Counted from the first letter of the stretch, positions 34,003 through 43,322 are shown. The stretch is 64,000 bases of DNA from Mesorhizobium sp. (GCF_024509055.1 NZ_JANINM010000024.1:1-64000), one strand, 5' to 3'. Notes: generated by a model from the sequence alone, not told the origin. Numbers and translations are program-made.

Positions 34003-37000
34003 CTACTGCCCCGGCCGCCCGGTCTTGCCTGGCCGGCGCTTCTGGCGGCGCTCGTCGCCAGGGTCTTCGTAGGAGCCGATGCCGGCGCGCTGGCGGACAA
34101 TGGGTTTGTCGTCGCGTTCCTTCGCGCCCCCCTCTGCCCTGCCTGGCATCTCCCCCACAGGGGGGGAGATCGGCTGGGGCTTGGTTGGCTTCTTTCCTTC
34201 AACCGGCTTTTCCGTCCTGCGCACCGTCATCTCATCCAGCGAGTTCTTCTTGAACAGCGGCTTGGTGCGGTCACCCGGAATGCCGAAGTCCGAACCATGC
34301 GCTTCGGAGGCCGACTGTTTCTTGAACAGCGAGCGCGAGACGGCGCCGGCAGGGGTCGTCATATCGGTGCCTGGCCCCATGTCGTCGATCGACGGTTTTG
34401 CGAACAGCGGCTTCTTCGCCGGCACGGCGCCATCGGCTCCCATCTCGTCGAGATGAGGCTTGCGGAACATGTTGGGACGGGCAGCCTTTGCCGCCTCTTC
34501 GGCGGCCCGCGCTTCGTCGAGCTTGCGGAAACGCTCCTGTTCCTCGGCCGTACGATGCTTGGCTACGCCCTTGTTGTGCTTGCCCTTTTCGCGGCCTGAA
34601 GCAGGGCTTTGGCCCTCCACCTCGCGCGCCAGCGGGTCATCGGAGATGGCAAGCTCCATCTCGCGCAGGCGTTTGATCTCGTCGCGGACGCGGGCCGCCT
34701 TCTCGAAGTCGAGATTGGCGGCGGCATCGCGCATCTGCTTGTCGAGCGCCTCGAGATGGGTTTTCAGATTGTTGCCGATCATCGCGCCGGCATCATCGGT
34801 GAACTGCGAGATGTCGGCCCGCACGTGATCCTTCTCGTAGACCGAATCCAGGATGTCGGCGATGCGCGACTTGACCGATTCCGGCGTGATGCCGTTGGCG
34901 GCGTTCCATTCCATCTGCTTCTCGCGGCGACGGTTGGTTTCCGCCATTGCCCGTTCCATCGAACCGGTGATCTGGTCGGCGTAGAGGATGACCTTGCCAT
35001 CAACGTTGCGAGCGGCGCGGCCGATGGTCTGGATCAGCGAGGTTTCCGAACGCAGGAACCCTTCCTTGTCGGCGTCGAGAATGGCAACGAAGCCGCACTC
35101 CGGAATGTCCAGGCCTTCGCGCAGCAGGTTGATGCCCACCAGCACGTCGAAGGCGCCGAGGCGCAGGTCGCGCAGGATCTCGATGCGCTCCAGCGTGTCG
35201 ATGTCGGAATGCATGTAGCGGACGCGGACGCCATTTTCGTGCAGATACTCGGTCAGGTCCTCGGCCATGCGCTTGGTGAGAACCGTCACGAGCGTGCGGT
35301 AACCCATACGGGTGGTTTCGCGAATCTCGCCGACGACGTCATCGACCTGGCTCTTGGCTGGACGCACCTCGACCGGCGGGTCTATCAGCCCGGTCGGGCG
35401 GATGACCTGCTCGGCGAAGACGCCGCCGGACTGTTCAAGCTCCCAGCCGCCAGGCGTCGCCGACACGGCGACCGAAAGCGGGCGCATGGCGTCCCATTCC
35501 TCGAAGCGCAGCGGCCGGTTGTCCATGCAGGAGGGCAGGCGGAAGCCGTACTCGGCGAGCGTCGCCTTGCGGCGGAAGTCGCCGCGATACATGCCGCCGA
35601 TCTGCGGCACGGTGACATGGCTTTCGTCGATGAAGATCAGCGCGTTGTCGGGCACATATTCGAACAAGGTCGGCGGCGGATCGCCGGGCTGGCGGCCGGT
35701 GAGGTAGCGCGAATAGTTCTCGATGCCGGCGCAGGAGCCGGTCGCCTCCAGCATCTCGAGATCGAAGCGGGTGCGCTGTTCCAGGCGCTGCGCCTCCAGC
35801 AGGCGGCCAGCTCTTTCAAGCTCTTGCAGGCGGTGCTTGAGCTCCTCCTTGATCGACTTGATGGCCTGATTCAAGGTCGGCCGTGGCGTCACATAGTGCG
35901 AGTTGGCGTAAATCTTGACGCTCTTCAGCTCGCCGGTCTTCTGGCCGGTCAGCGGATCGAACTCGGTGATCGACTCGATCTCGTCGCCGAACATCGAGAC
36001 ACGCCATGCGCGGTCCTCGAGGTGAGCCGGGAAAATCTCGATGGTGTCACCGCGCACGCGGAAGGAGCCGCGCACGAAATTGATGTCCTGGCGCTTGTAT
36101 TGCTGGGCGACGAGGTCGGCGAGCAAGGCGCGCTGGTCGAGCCGGTCGCCGACCTGCATCTGGAAGGTCATCGCCGTGTAGGTTTCGACCGAGCCGATAC
36201 CGTAGATGCAGGACACCGAAGCGACGATGATGACGTCGTCGCGCTCCAGCAGCGAGCGCGTCGCCGAATGGCGCATGCGGTCGATCTGCTCGTTGATCGA
36301 GGATTCCTTCTCGATATAGGTGTCGGTGCGCGGAACGTAGGCCTCGGGCTGGTAGTAGTCGTAGTAGGAGACGAAATACTCGACCGCGTTTTCGGGGAAG
36401 AACTTCTTGAATTCGGCGTAGAGCTGCGCGGCCAATGTCTTGTTGGGCGCCAGGATCAGGGCAGGGCGCTGCGTCTCCTCGATCACCTTGGCCATGGTGA
36501 AGGTCTTGCCCGAGCCGGTGACGCCAAGCAGCACCTGCGTGCGGTCGTTCTGGTCAACGCCCTCGACAAGGTCCTTGATTGCTGTCGGCTGGTCGCCGGC
36601 GGGCTGGAAATCCGACACCATCTTGATGGCGATGCCGCCTTCCGACTTCTCGGGGCGGGCCGGGCGGTGCGGCGTCCAGAGCTGGCCGTCCTTGTGCAGC
36701 GGATTGCCGGATTCTATCAGCGCCGACAGCGCCGCAACTGTGGCGGTCACGCCGCTCGACGAGACCGACTCGGCATCCTCCAAGCTGATGTCCAGGCCGG
36801 CCACCGGATTGAGGCCAGCGGCCGCGCGTTCCTTCGCCGAGGCCGCGCCGCCCATCGAGGTGCCGCGCGCCGTGCGTCCCGGCGCGGACGAGCGTTCGGG
36901 AATCTTCTTGGGGGCTTTCGCCTTCGGCTGCTTTTCCGCCTCGCGTTCGATCTGCCCCGCCCAATCCGAGATAGAGCCGGTCAGCGGGGCGCCTTCGAAG

Positions 37001-37137
37001 TCGGCCTGCGGCGCTTCGGAAAAGCCGCCGCGTTCCAAGGGCTCGGCGGCGTCAAGGAAATCGGTCAGCGGGCTGCGCCGCTTCGGCGCGCCATCTTTCG
37101 CCGGCGAGGGCGTCTTCTTGTCGGGGAGTTTGGCCAT
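34003..37137 (-). CDS. uvrB: Excinuclease ABC subunit B, extended form
   Basis: UvrB helicase of nucleotide-excision repair; it loads at damage with UvrA and recruits UvrC. Walker A is [14 protein letters not shown] (about residue 205), the beta-hairpin that clamps DNA is [17 protein letters not shown], the DEAD-type box is [22 protein letters not shown], motif VI is [19 protein letters not shown], and the C-terminal UVR motif is near 800-830. At 1044 aa it is far longer than the 673 aa of E. coli: about 160 extra residues precede the helicase core and about 210 follow the UVR motif. The tail contains a palindromic repeat translated in frame. Confidence 0.97.
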   Translation of the reverse strand: MAKLPDKKTPSPAKDGAPKRRSPLTDFLDAAEPLERGGFSEAPQADFEGAPLTGSISDWAGQIEREAEKQPKAKAPKKIPERSSAPGRTARGTSMGGAASAKERAAAGLNPVAGLDISLEDAESVSSSGVTATVAALSALIESGNPLHKDGQLWTPHRPARPEKSEGGIAIKMVSDFQPAGDQPTAIKDLVEGVDQNDRTQVLLGVTGSGKTFTMAKVIEETQRPALILAPNKTLAAQLYAEFKKFFPENAVEYFVSYYDYYQPEAYVPRTDTYIEKESSINEQIDRMRHSATRSLLERDDVIIVASVSCIYGIGSVETYTAMTFQMQVGDRLDQRALLADLVAQQYKRQDINFVRGSFRVRGDTIEIFPAHLEDRAWRVSMFGDEIESITEFDPLTGQKTGELKSVKIYANSHYVTPRPTLNQAIKSIKEELKHRLQELERAGRLLEAQRLEQRTRFDLEMLEATGSCAGIENYSRYLTGRQPGDPPPTLFEYVPDNALIFIDESHVTVPQIGGMYRGDFRRKATLAEYGFRLPSCMDNRPLRFEEWDAMRPLSVAVSATPGGWELEQSGGVFAEQVIRPTGLIDPPVEVRPAKSQVDDVVGEIRETTRMGYRTLVTVLTKRMAEDLTEYLHENGVRVRYMHSDIDTLERIEILRDLRLGAFDVLVGINLLREGLDIPECGFVAILDADKEGFLRSETSLIQTIGRAARNVDGKVILYADQITGSMERAMAETNRRREKQMEWNAANGITPESVKSRIADILDSVYEKDHVRADISQFTDDAGAMIGNNLKTHLEALDKQMRDAAANLDFEKAARVRDEIKRLREMELAISDDPLAREVEGQSPASGREKGKHNKGVAKHRTAEEQERFRKLDEARAAEEAAKAARPNMFRKPHLDEMGADGAVPAKKPLFAKPSIDDMGPGTDMTTPAGAVSRSLFKKQSASEAHGSDFGIPGDRTKPLFKKNSLDEMTVRRTEKPVEGKKPTKPQPISPPVGEMPGRAEGGAKERDDKPIVRQRAGIGSYEDPGDERRQKRRPGKTGRPGQ
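34148..34170. repeat. uvrB: Palindromic repeat inside the uvrB coding region
   Basis: ATCTCCCCC (34148-34156) and GGGGGAGAT (34162-34170) form a perfect 9-bp-arm hairpin within codons about 990-997 of uvrB. The encoded peptide [17 protein letters not shown] is a translation I associate with a common mesorhizobial intergenic repeat. The repeat keeps the reading frame and lies in the non-conserved tail. Confidence 0.7.
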
Positions 37138-37249
37138 GGCCCGAATATGGGAGGACTCGGCTGAAATGGAAAGAGCGGAGTGAAGGGGTGCCCACCGCTC
37201 GCAGCTGCTGCTGACAGAAGGCTGTCAGGAGCAACGTCAGGTCCAGGTC

Positions 37250-38179
37250 TCACTGCGGCAGGGCGCCGTCGATTTCCGCGTTTGCCGCCTCCGCCAGTTG
37301 CGCGGCGATTGCAGTCGCGCGGCGGGCTTTTGGGCCATGCACCGGCCAGATCAGGCGGCGCCTGATTGTGAGGGCCGGCACATCGCGAGCGATCTCCACG
37401 AGATGGCCGGGTTCCAGATGCCGTTTCAGCACCAGTTCGCTGGCCAGCAGCGCCCCAAGTCCGGCAATCGCCGCCTGCGCCGCCACGATGGTCAAGGCGA
37501 AGCGCGGTCCCGTATCGAGGCCCTTGCGTTGCCTGCCGGCCGCGGCGAACCAGTCGCGCCACACCGGATAGACATCGTCGCCCATGGTCGGGTCGATGTG
37601 CAGCAGGGGCAGGGTGTCGAGGGTTTCAGCGGCGTCCGGCGAGGGGCGTTTCCGGACGAGAGCCGGGGCACAGGCAGGGATCACGCGCTCGGTAAACAGG
37701 TCGATCGAGGCGAGGTCCTTCGCCGAACTGTTGCGGTAGCTGATGGCGAGGTCAATACCTTCCTCCAGCATCGAATCCGGCGCGACGGAGGCGACGATCC
37801 GGACATCGAGCCGGCCAAGAACTTTACGCATCCGGTCAAGGCGCGGTGCGAGCCAGAGCGAGGCGAAGGAAGGATCGGCCGAGATGGTGAAAGTCTCGGC
37901 GCGGCGTTCGAACCGCAGCCGGCGTAGGCCGGAGCCCAGCGCGTCGAAGCCGCGATCGATGTCGGGCAGCGCCGCCTCGGCGGCGCGCGTCAGCACGATG
38001 CCGTTGCCCTCGCGCCGTATGAGCTTCACGCCCAACCGCTCCTCCAGTTGCCGCAATTGATGGCTGACGGCGCCCGCGGTGACACCGAGTTCCTCGGCCG
38101 CGCGTGTCAGGCTGCCGGTGCGCGCCGCGGCGGCGAGTGCCCGGAGCGCCGACAGGGGGAGATCGCGAAGCATGGTCAT
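37250..38179 (-). CDS. LysR-family transcriptional regulator (GcvA-like)
   Basis: A 309-aa LysR regulator. The N-terminal helix-turn-helix is LSALRALAAAARTGSLTRAAEELGVTAGAVSHQLRQLEERLG (residues about 7-50), followed by the linker and a substrate-binding domain with FTISADPSFASLWLAPRL, the style of the GcvA group. ATG 38179 or 38173 are equally possible. It is divergent from the dioxygenase gene 103 bases away, so it is the likely regulator of that gene, probably of carnitine or trimethylated amine metabolism. Confidence 0.93.
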   Translation of the reverse strand: MTMLRDLPLSALRALAAAARTGSLTRAAEELGVTAGAVSHQLRQLEERLGVKLIRREGNGIVLTRAAEAALPDIDRGFDALGSGLRRLRFERRAETFTISADPSFASLWLAPRLDRMRKVLGRLDVRIVASVAPDSMLEEGIDLAISYRNSSAKDLASIDLFTERVIPACAPALVRKRPSPDAAETLDTLPLLHIDPTMGDDVYPVWRDWFAAAGRQRKGLDTGPRFALTIVAAQAAIAGLGALLASELVLKRHLEPGHLVEIARDVPALTIRRRLIWPVHGPKARRATAIAAQLAEAANAEIDGALPQ

Positions 38180-38181
38180 GA

Positions 38182-38198
38182 TTTGAGAATAACTCAAA
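38182..38198. promoter_or_regulatory. Predicted LysR-type binding site
   Basis: TTTGAGAATAACTCAAA is a perfect 6-bp-arm inverted repeat with the T-N11-A shape of LysR sites, 2 bases upstream of the LysR start codon. Related half-sites (AAACTC, TTGAA...CTCAA) recur at about 38205-38270 toward the dioxygenase gene. Confidence 0.6.
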
Positions 38199-38282
38199 AC
38201 CTGTCGAAGCAAACTCGTTTGAATGTATGGCCATGTGGGCTCAAGCTTTGTTGAAGGAAACTCAATCGGAAAAACCAACGCC

Positions 38283-39497
38283 ATGCTCCACACCTCAAAA
38301 CATCCGACGGTAGTCGATCACTCTCCCGCCAAGCCGCGATCGGTGCGCAACGAGGGAACGCGCGTCGCCATCGAATTCGACGACGGCAAGACTGGCCGGC
38401 TGTCGATGCGCTGGCTGCGGCTCGCCTGCGAATGCGAGGCTTGCGGCGATACCGCCTCCGGCAAGCGCTGGCTGACGCCGGCCGACGTTCCGGCCGACAT
38501 CCGCGCGGCCTCGATCGAAATTTCGTCCGGTGGCGAGACGAGCGTTGCCTGGCAGGACGGTCACGTCTCGCGTTTCACGGCCGGCTTTCTGGCGGCCCAT
38601 GTCGGGTCGGGTGGTGACGCCGATGCAAGGCGCTTCAGCCCTGTGCTTTGGAGCGACGATCTCACCGAAGAGCTCGGCCGCTTTGTTTTCGATGCCGTGG
38701 TCGAGGATGACGAGACGCTTTTCCGGTCGCTGCGGGCGTTGCGCGACCATGGCATCGCCATGCTGACCGGCGTTCCGGCTGAGCCGGAGGCCACGCTTCG
38801 CGTCGCCGGCCGCTATGGTCCCGTACGTGAGACGAGCTACGGCAAAGTCTTCGATCTGATCTCGCGTCCCGAGGCCAGGGTGGCGGGGGAAACGGCGCGG
38901 GCGCAGATACCGCACACCGACGAACCGTTCCGTTATTCGCCGCCCGGCTTCATCTTCTTCCACGCCATCCGGACGGGCGCGGGCAGCGACGGCACGTCAC
39001 TGATGGTCGACGGCTTCCACGTCGCCACGCTGATGCGCAGGGATAAGCCCGAACTGTTCGACCTGCTCACCCGCCACGGCGTGACCTTCCACCGCGAGCA
39101 TGCCGGCGAGGTGTTTTTCAGCGCCGAGGCGCATGTGATCAGCCTCGACGCGAGCGGCGCAGTCACCGGCATCCGCTACAATGATCGCTGCCTGGCGCCG
39201 CAAATCGCCATCATCGATGAGATCGACGGGCTGATCGAAGCGTTGGCCGAACTGACGCGGCTGATCTGTGACCCGGCAAACCAGTTCCGGCATCAACTGC
39301 AGCCCGGCGAGGTCTTGGTCTTCGACAACCAGCGTGTGCTGCACGGGCGCACCGCCTTCGATCCGACGCTGGCCGTTCGCCACCTCAGAAGCTGCAATCT
39401 CGACCGCGACGGTGTCCATAGCGCGTTCCGCGCTTTGGCGCGGCGCTTTGCGCCAGATGAAGCGGAGACGGTGCTTTATCAGGGGGCGATCCTTTAA
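38283..39497 (+). CDS. Gamma-butyrobetaine hydroxylase-like 2-oxoglutarate dioxygenase
   Basis: A 404-aa TauD/TfdA-family enzyme with the N-terminal zinc-binding domain of gamma-butyrobetaine and trimethyllysine hydroxylases: CECEAC at about 48-53 plus His in WQDGHVSRF. The catalytic domain has the Fe(II) motif IPHTDEPFRYSPPG (His/Asp about 209-211), the distal His in AVRHLRSCNLDRD and the 2-oxoglutarate Arg. It would make L-carnitine from gamma-butyrobetaine, using O2 and 2-oxoglutarate. ATG 38283 starts the conserved part. Substrate within this family is inference. Confidence 0.9.
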   Translation: MLHTSKHPTVVDHSPAKPRSVRNEGTRVAIEFDDGKTGRLSMRWLRLACECEACGDTASGKRWLTPADVPADIRAASIEISSGGETSVAWQDGHVSRFTAGFLAAHVGSGGDADARRFSPVLWSDDLTEELGRFVFDAVVEDDETLFRSLRALRDHGIAMLTGVPAEPEATLRVAGRYGPVRETSYGKVFDLISRPEARVAGETARAQIPHTDEPFRYSPPGFIFFHAIRTGAGSDGTSLMVDGFHVATLMRRDKPELFDLLTRHGVTFHREHAGEVFFSAEAHVISLDASGAVTGIRYNDRCLAPQIAIIDEIDGLIEALAELTRLICDPANQFRHQLQPGEVLVFDNQRVLHGRTAFDPTLAVRHLRSCNLDRDGVHSAFRALARRFAPDEAETVLYQGAIL

Positions 39498-39564
39498 AGG
39501 ATTATGCTCTTCGCGCCGCGAGCCGGATCGTCTAGCGTGCCGCCGATTTTCATGGGCAGGCCGC

Positions 39565-40629
39565 GTGTCGAACTATCCGCTTTCTTACAAACTATCGTGG
39601 CTGCCGCACTTCCTGAGCCCTTCGCTCGGTGGTGACCGGAGCGGCTTCGCTCCCACAGCGGCAATGCTGATGGATCCGCCACCGGCGCGGACGGCGCGGC
39701 TTGCCTTCATCGGCGATATTTCGGCGGTGGCCAATCGCGATGCGCCGGAATGCGATCCGGCGATCACGGCTTTGCTCGCCTCCGCCGATCTCGTGATCGG
39801 CAATTGCGAAAGCCCTATCGTCGAGCGGCCGCGCGCGGTGCTGGGCACATGGTTCGGCACGCATCACGCAATGACCGAGCGCTTTCTCGCCGACGCGCTT
39901 GCCGCCGTCGGGATTTCCCGCGAGAAGCTCGTGCTGTCGCTGGCCAACAATCATGTGCTCGACCAGGGCGTTGCCGGCTTCGAGGAAACGGTCGGCGCCC
40001 TGCGGCGGCTCGGCATACGCACTATTGGCACGGTGGCTGGCGGGCCTGTGCAACAAAATAAAGCCGGGCCGCTATCCATCGGCTTTGCGGCCTTCACGCT
40101 CTGGCGCAATGCCACAGCGGCAGCTTTCGAAGAGCGCATCTCCATGCTCGGCGATCCGACGCGATGGCCCGAGGAAGCGAACGCCGGCGCGGATTTGCTC
40201 TGCGCGATGCCGCATTGGGATTGGGAATTCCGGCATTTCCCTAGACCGGCGACGCGGGCGCTTGCAGGTAGGCTGGCAGGCCACGGCGTCCGCCTGATCG
40301 TCGGCCATCACGCCCATGTCGTGCAGCCGGTCGAACGGATCGACGACAGTCTCGTCGCCTATGGGCTGGGCGATTTTCTCGGCACGGCCTTGGCCTGGCA
40401 GCCTTGGCCCGGCAGAATCGGCTCCATCCTCGTCGTCGATGTCAGCGCCGACGCCGCGACGCGCGGCATGATTGCGGCTTACCGGCTGCATTTCTTCATG
40501 CGCCTCGCCAGTGGCGACCATGAGCGTTTGATGCCCATGGAGGCGCTGGACGGAGCGGTGAAAGGGCGGGTCGCGGCGCGGCTGGGTGAAATCTTTCCGG
40601 GTAGGTCGATCGAAGGCGGAGATGCGTGA
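39565..40629 (+). CDS. CapA-family protein (metallophosphatase-like)
   Basis: About 354 aa with the PGA_cap fold of the metallophosphatase superfamily. Motifs: RLAFIGDISAV, VIGNCESPIV, LANNHVLDQGVAGFEET and LIVGHHAHVVQPVE, the four metal-binding blocks of CapA proteins. CapA is named for poly-gamma-glutamate capsule synthesis, but most family members are uncharacterised. GTG 39565 with GGGCAGG upstream is preferred; ATG 39664 would remove 33 residues before the first motif. It follows the dioxygenase by 67 bases on the same strand. Confidence 0.82.
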   Translation: MSNYPLSYKLSWLPHFLSPSLGGDRSGFAPTAAMLMDPPPARTARLAFIGDISAVANRDAPECDPAITALLASADLVIGNCESPIVERPRAVLGTWFGTHHAMTERFLADALAAVGISREKLVLSLANNHVLDQGVAGFEETVGALRRLGIRTIGTVAGGPVQQNKAGPLSIGFAAFTLWRNATAAAFEERISMLGDPTRWPEEANAGADLLCAMPHWDWEFRHFPRPATRALAGRLAGHGVRLIVGHHAHVVQPVERIDDSLVAYGLGDFLGTALAWQPWPGRIGSILVVDVSADAATRGMIAAYRLHFFMRLASGDHERLMPMEALDGAVKGRVAARLGEIFPGRSIEGGDA

Positions 40630-40632
40630 CGT

Positions 40633-41127
40633 TCAGCAATCGAAGCCGTATTTGGCGCGGACGTAATCCGCCTCGTCCTTCGGCATCCGCTTGAACATCA
40701 CACAGACGGTGTAGCTGCCGACCTGACGCCCGTCGCGCGTGTACCCCCAGTCGGAGATGTCGTCCCTGGTGAATTCGATGTTCTGGCCGAGCACCACGTT
40801 GTGCACTTCGGCCGGCTGGTTCGACAAGATCCCGACGAACCCCGTATCGGTGCGGCGGAAAGGCACGACCCAGAAATGTTCCGTGACGTTGCCGTCCTTG
40901 ACCTTGACCTTCAGTTTGAAGCGCGAGGTGCCGGATGGCGGGGTATCGGCGAGAGCCAGAAATTCATCCAGACCGGCAAGCGCAGTCTCCGTCGCGGCGG
41001 TCATTTCTGGATCGCCTGGGGCAACGATGATCACGTGGTCGTTGCTTGGTTCAGTGGCCTGCGCTCCCGCCGCCTGCGTGGCCAGGGTGAGCAAAAGGCA
41101 CAGCGCAATGCGAATGGTGAACGTCAT
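40633..41127 (-). CDS. Secreted DUF2314-domain protein
   Basis: A 164-aa protein with a signal peptide (MTFTIRIALCLLLTLATQAA, cleavage near GAQA). The DUF2314 domain is recognisable by KVKVKDGNVTEHFWVVPF, then GILSNQPAEVHNVVLGQNIEFTRDDISDWGYTRDG and a C-terminal Cys pair region. It is similar to E. coli YegJ; function unknown. ATG 41127 is chosen because a G-rich ribosome-binding site precedes it and the signal peptide begins there. Likely periplasmic. Confidence 0.88.
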   Translation of the reverse strand: MTFTIRIALCLLLTLATQAAGAQATEPSNDHVIIVAPGDPEMTAATETALAGLDEFLALADTPPSGTSRFKLKVKVKDGNVTEHFWVVPFRRTDTGFVGILSNQPAEVHNVVLGQNIEFTRDDISDWGYTRDGRQVGSYTVCVMFKRMPKDEADYVRAKYGFDC

Positions 41128-41245
41128 GAAGCCCCCCGACTTCCGGATAGACTTATCATCTTCCCGCATCGGGCGGGCAATATCAATCGGGCGACGCGGG
41201 CCCTGGGCCGTATTCCTTCCCAAGCTTGGCAGGCGGGTGCTGACC

Positions 41246-41303
41246 CGGCAAAAGCCTTTTGCCGCGTGGCTTCGTTATCTGTCATGAGTGGATGATAACG
41301 AAG
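41246..41303. repeat. Two inverted repeats between divergent secreted-protein genes
   Basis: CGGCAAAA (41246-41253) with TTTTGCCG (41257-41264), loop GCC, and CTTCGTTATC (41270-41279) with GATAACGAAG (41294-41303), spacer 14. Both are perfect. They lie in the region shared by the DUF2314 gene (start 41127) and the gene at 41378, so they may be operators or mRNA leader structures. Neither has a T-run. Confidence 0.55.
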
Positions 41304-41377
41304 GCACCGAAGGGACTTCGGCCATGAGGAGGCCGATAGTCGAACTGTTGGGCCAAACCGCCTGAAGAGGACGACAG

Positions 41378-42004
41378 ATGCGATTGAGACTTGCGGCGGC
41401 GGCACTCGCCACGATCATGCTTTGCGCCGGATCTGCGCGCGCCGAGGATCCGAAAGCCTTCAGGCTGACGATTGACGGCGTGGCCGTCGACATCGATCCC
41501 GGCGAAGATGTGACCATCACCTTGCCGGGCGGCAAGACGAGCAAGGCGCGGCTGGACCGCAACGACTTCGCCACCTTCTCCGGCGGGACTTTCTCCTTCG
41601 TCCACCCAAGCACCATTTCGGTCACCAAGAACGCTCTCGGGGACGGCGTCACCCAGTATCTGATGGCGTCGGCGCTCGGCACGATCGTCGTTGTGCAGGA
41701 ATATGGGAAGTTGAACCCCGTATCGCTCAACCAGCTGATGCTGCAGGAGATGACGCGGGAATCGGTCCAGGCGGGCGGCAGGCTGACGCAGGAGCCGACG
41801 ACGCGCAAGCTTCCCGACGGCAAGGAACTGACCGGCGTCAAGGCGACCGTGAAGACACGCACGGAGAGGGCCGATTTCGAGATCGTCGGTTTCGGTCTTC
41901 CCGATCAGGGGCTGCTGATCATCACGCGCATCGGCGACCACGACGTTGCGACCGAACAGCCGCTGATCGACAAGTTCTGGGAAACCCTGAAAGTCAAGCT
42001 TTAG
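41378..42004 (+). CDS. Secreted hypothetical protein
   Basis: A 208-aa protein with a clear signal peptide (MRLRLAAAALATIMLCAGSARA then EDPK). The mature part is beta-rich: FRLTIDGVAVDIDPGEDVTITLP near the N-terminus and a C-terminal domain GVKATVKTRTERADFEIVGFG. No catalytic motif or known domain recognised. AGAGGACG precedes the ATG. It is convergent with the next gene, 4 bases between stops. Confidence 0.85.
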   Translation: MRLRLAAAALATIMLCAGSARAEDPKAFRLTIDGVAVDIDPGEDVTITLPGGKTSKARLDRNDFATFSGGTFSFVHPSTISVTKNALGDGVTQYLMASALGTIVVVQEYGKLNPVSLNQLMLQEMTRESVQAGGRLTQEPTTRKLPDGKELTGVKATVKTRTERADFEIVGFGLPDQGLLIITRIGDHDVATEQPLIDKFWETLKVKL

Positions 42005-42008
42005 GCTG

Positions 42009-42530
42009 TTACAGCCCACTCGGCACGAAGCCCGACAGCCAGCTAGCCGAGCGTTTGGCCATGTCCACCGTGGCGGTAGCCGCGCGGCCGAGATCGGTCT
42101 TGACCACCGCATAGCCGGCCCTGGTCCGATAGACCACGGAGCTCCCGCCGTCGACCGACCCTTCGAACGCGACCGGTCGCGCGGCTTCTGTTTCGCTGGC
42201 GGTGGCGGTCGTGCCAACCGGGACACTTGGCCGATGACCCAGTTCTGGCGGCAGGGGAGCCGCGGTTTCGACGACATGGCTTGGTGGCTTGAGGTCAGGT
42301 CCCGAGGCTTTTGCAGCGAGTTCCGAGGACGAGGCCGAACCCTTGGCGCGGCAGATGCCGGAAACCAGCGGATAGTTGAAGTTGCGCTGGTGCAGGATCT
42401 GGCTCTTCATCGCCGCTTCGCAGTCGGCGATCGTCGCCCATTTGGCGGGCGTCTCGCCAATATATTCGCAGAGCTTGGCGTCGCAGTCGCAACCGACGAT
42501 GGTCATGGCGACAAGGGCGGTCTTGATCAC
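42009..42530 (-). CDS. Hypothetical protein
   Basis: A 173-aa protein. The N-terminus (MIKTALVAMTIVGCDCDAKLCEY) is short and hydrophobic, with closely spaced Cys residues and ADCEAAMKSQIL, then a low-complexity Ser/Ala/Pro/Thr middle and a C-terminal segment VVKTDLGRAATATVDMAKRSASWLSGFVPSGL. It may be a secreted or membrane-tethered small protein, but the signal peptide is weak. The start is GTG 42530 with AAGGGAC upstream. Function unknown. Confidence 0.7.
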   Translation of the reverse strand: MIKTALVAMTIVGCDCDAKLCEYIGETPAKWATIADCEAAMKSQILHQRNFNYPLVSGICRAKGSASSSELAAKASGPDLKPPSHVVETAAPLPPELGHRPSVPVGTTATASETEAARPVAFEGSVDGGSSVVYRTRAGYAVVKTDLGRAATATVDMAKRSASWLSGFVPSGL

Positions 42531-43322
42531 GGTCTTGTCCCTTCGAAATTTCTCCCCACTCGGCGGGCATCAATCGCTGTCGAACAAGGCGGGATTTGGC
42601 CGCTATTATGAAATGTGCATGACGGCATGTTGCCGAAGATTGCTTGGGCAGCGACTGTGGCCAAAAAGCATCAATAATGACGCGGGAGCCGGGCCCGCAA
42701 TGCCGAAGTGCCCGAGCCGTTCGAGAGGATCAAAAAGACAGTTGGCGCTGGGATTTCTCCCAGCGCCTCCCTGTCTGATCAGAGCCTGATCTCGGCAGCA
42801 ACTCCCGAAAGATGTCGCGCCAGGCCGGCCTTGATTTTGACGGTCCTGCCAGTCGCCACCCGAGAGCAACGTCCGTTCCGGACCACACCGGTCTCCGCCC
42901 TCGCGGGCTTCGCTCAGCGTGCCATCGAAGGTTTCACCGCCTTCATGGCTGCATCGGTCCGCCGTCGGCGTTCGCACGCTTTCCGCGGCCCCGTAGGTCT
43001 CGGCATCCGTCCCTCCAACAGGCGAGCCTGCTCTCGTTCTGGGCCGTACGGGCCTCAGGAAATCCGCCTTGCGCTTTTGCCTTTCGGCGAGGCGTTCGGT
43101 AGCCGCCTGAGATGGGTTGAATGTACGCCGGGTAAGGGTCCTGCGGAATACAGGCACGCCTGTGGATAGCGGGATTATCGGGGACCGACGGCACAAGCCT
43201 GGGAATTTCCCGGCCAAACCCCTTAGACAGCCTGCCCGCCAAATTTCAGCGGTCCGGCTGACGCCCGGGCCTTGCCCTGCCGGTCGCCACGGGTTTCAAT
43301 GTCGGCAAAGGAGCTTGAAGAT
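42531..43322. other. 790-bp region without a confident gene
   Basis: Several frames stay open on both strands, as happens in GC-rich non-coding DNA, and none resembles a known protein. On the minus strand there is a good terminator (42731-42767) and, upstream of it, an ATG at 43006 preceded by GGAGGGACGG that opens a 30-codon ORF ending at 42914, with the same frame continuing after the stop to 42779. A perfect ACAGGC-AC-GCCTGT repeat lies near 43150. This suggests a minus-strand small gene, pseudogene or RNA; I cannot say which. Confidence 0.4.
42731..42767 (-). terminator. Intrinsic terminator of an unidentified minus-strand transcript
   Basis: A perfect 10-bp stem GGCGCTGGGA (42744-42753) / TCCCAGCGCC (42758-42767), loop TTTC. 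On the minus strand it is followed by AACTGTCTTTTTG. No confident minus-strand gene lies upstream of it. Confidence 0.7.

Noticed and set aside
34609..37164. 851-codon open frame opposite uvrB
   Set aside because: It is the mirror of a strongly conserved gene in GC-rich DNA. Its product is rich in Arg, Gly, Asp and His and shows no family motif.
39489..39502. ATCCTTTAAAGGAT palindrome at the dioxygenase stop codon
   Set aside because: Perfect but short, centred on the stop codon, no T-run and no second copy seen; likely chance.
42708..43169. 153-codon plus-strand frame in the same gap
   Set aside because: It contains the minus-strand terminator hairpin in its first part, lacks a ribosome-binding site, and has no motif.
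42606..43217. 204-codon minus-strand frame in the 42.5-43.3 kb gap
   Set aside because: Composition is not protein-like over most of its length and no ribosome-binding site fits its start. A shorter ORF at 42914-43006 has a better site and is reported only as part of an unresolved region.
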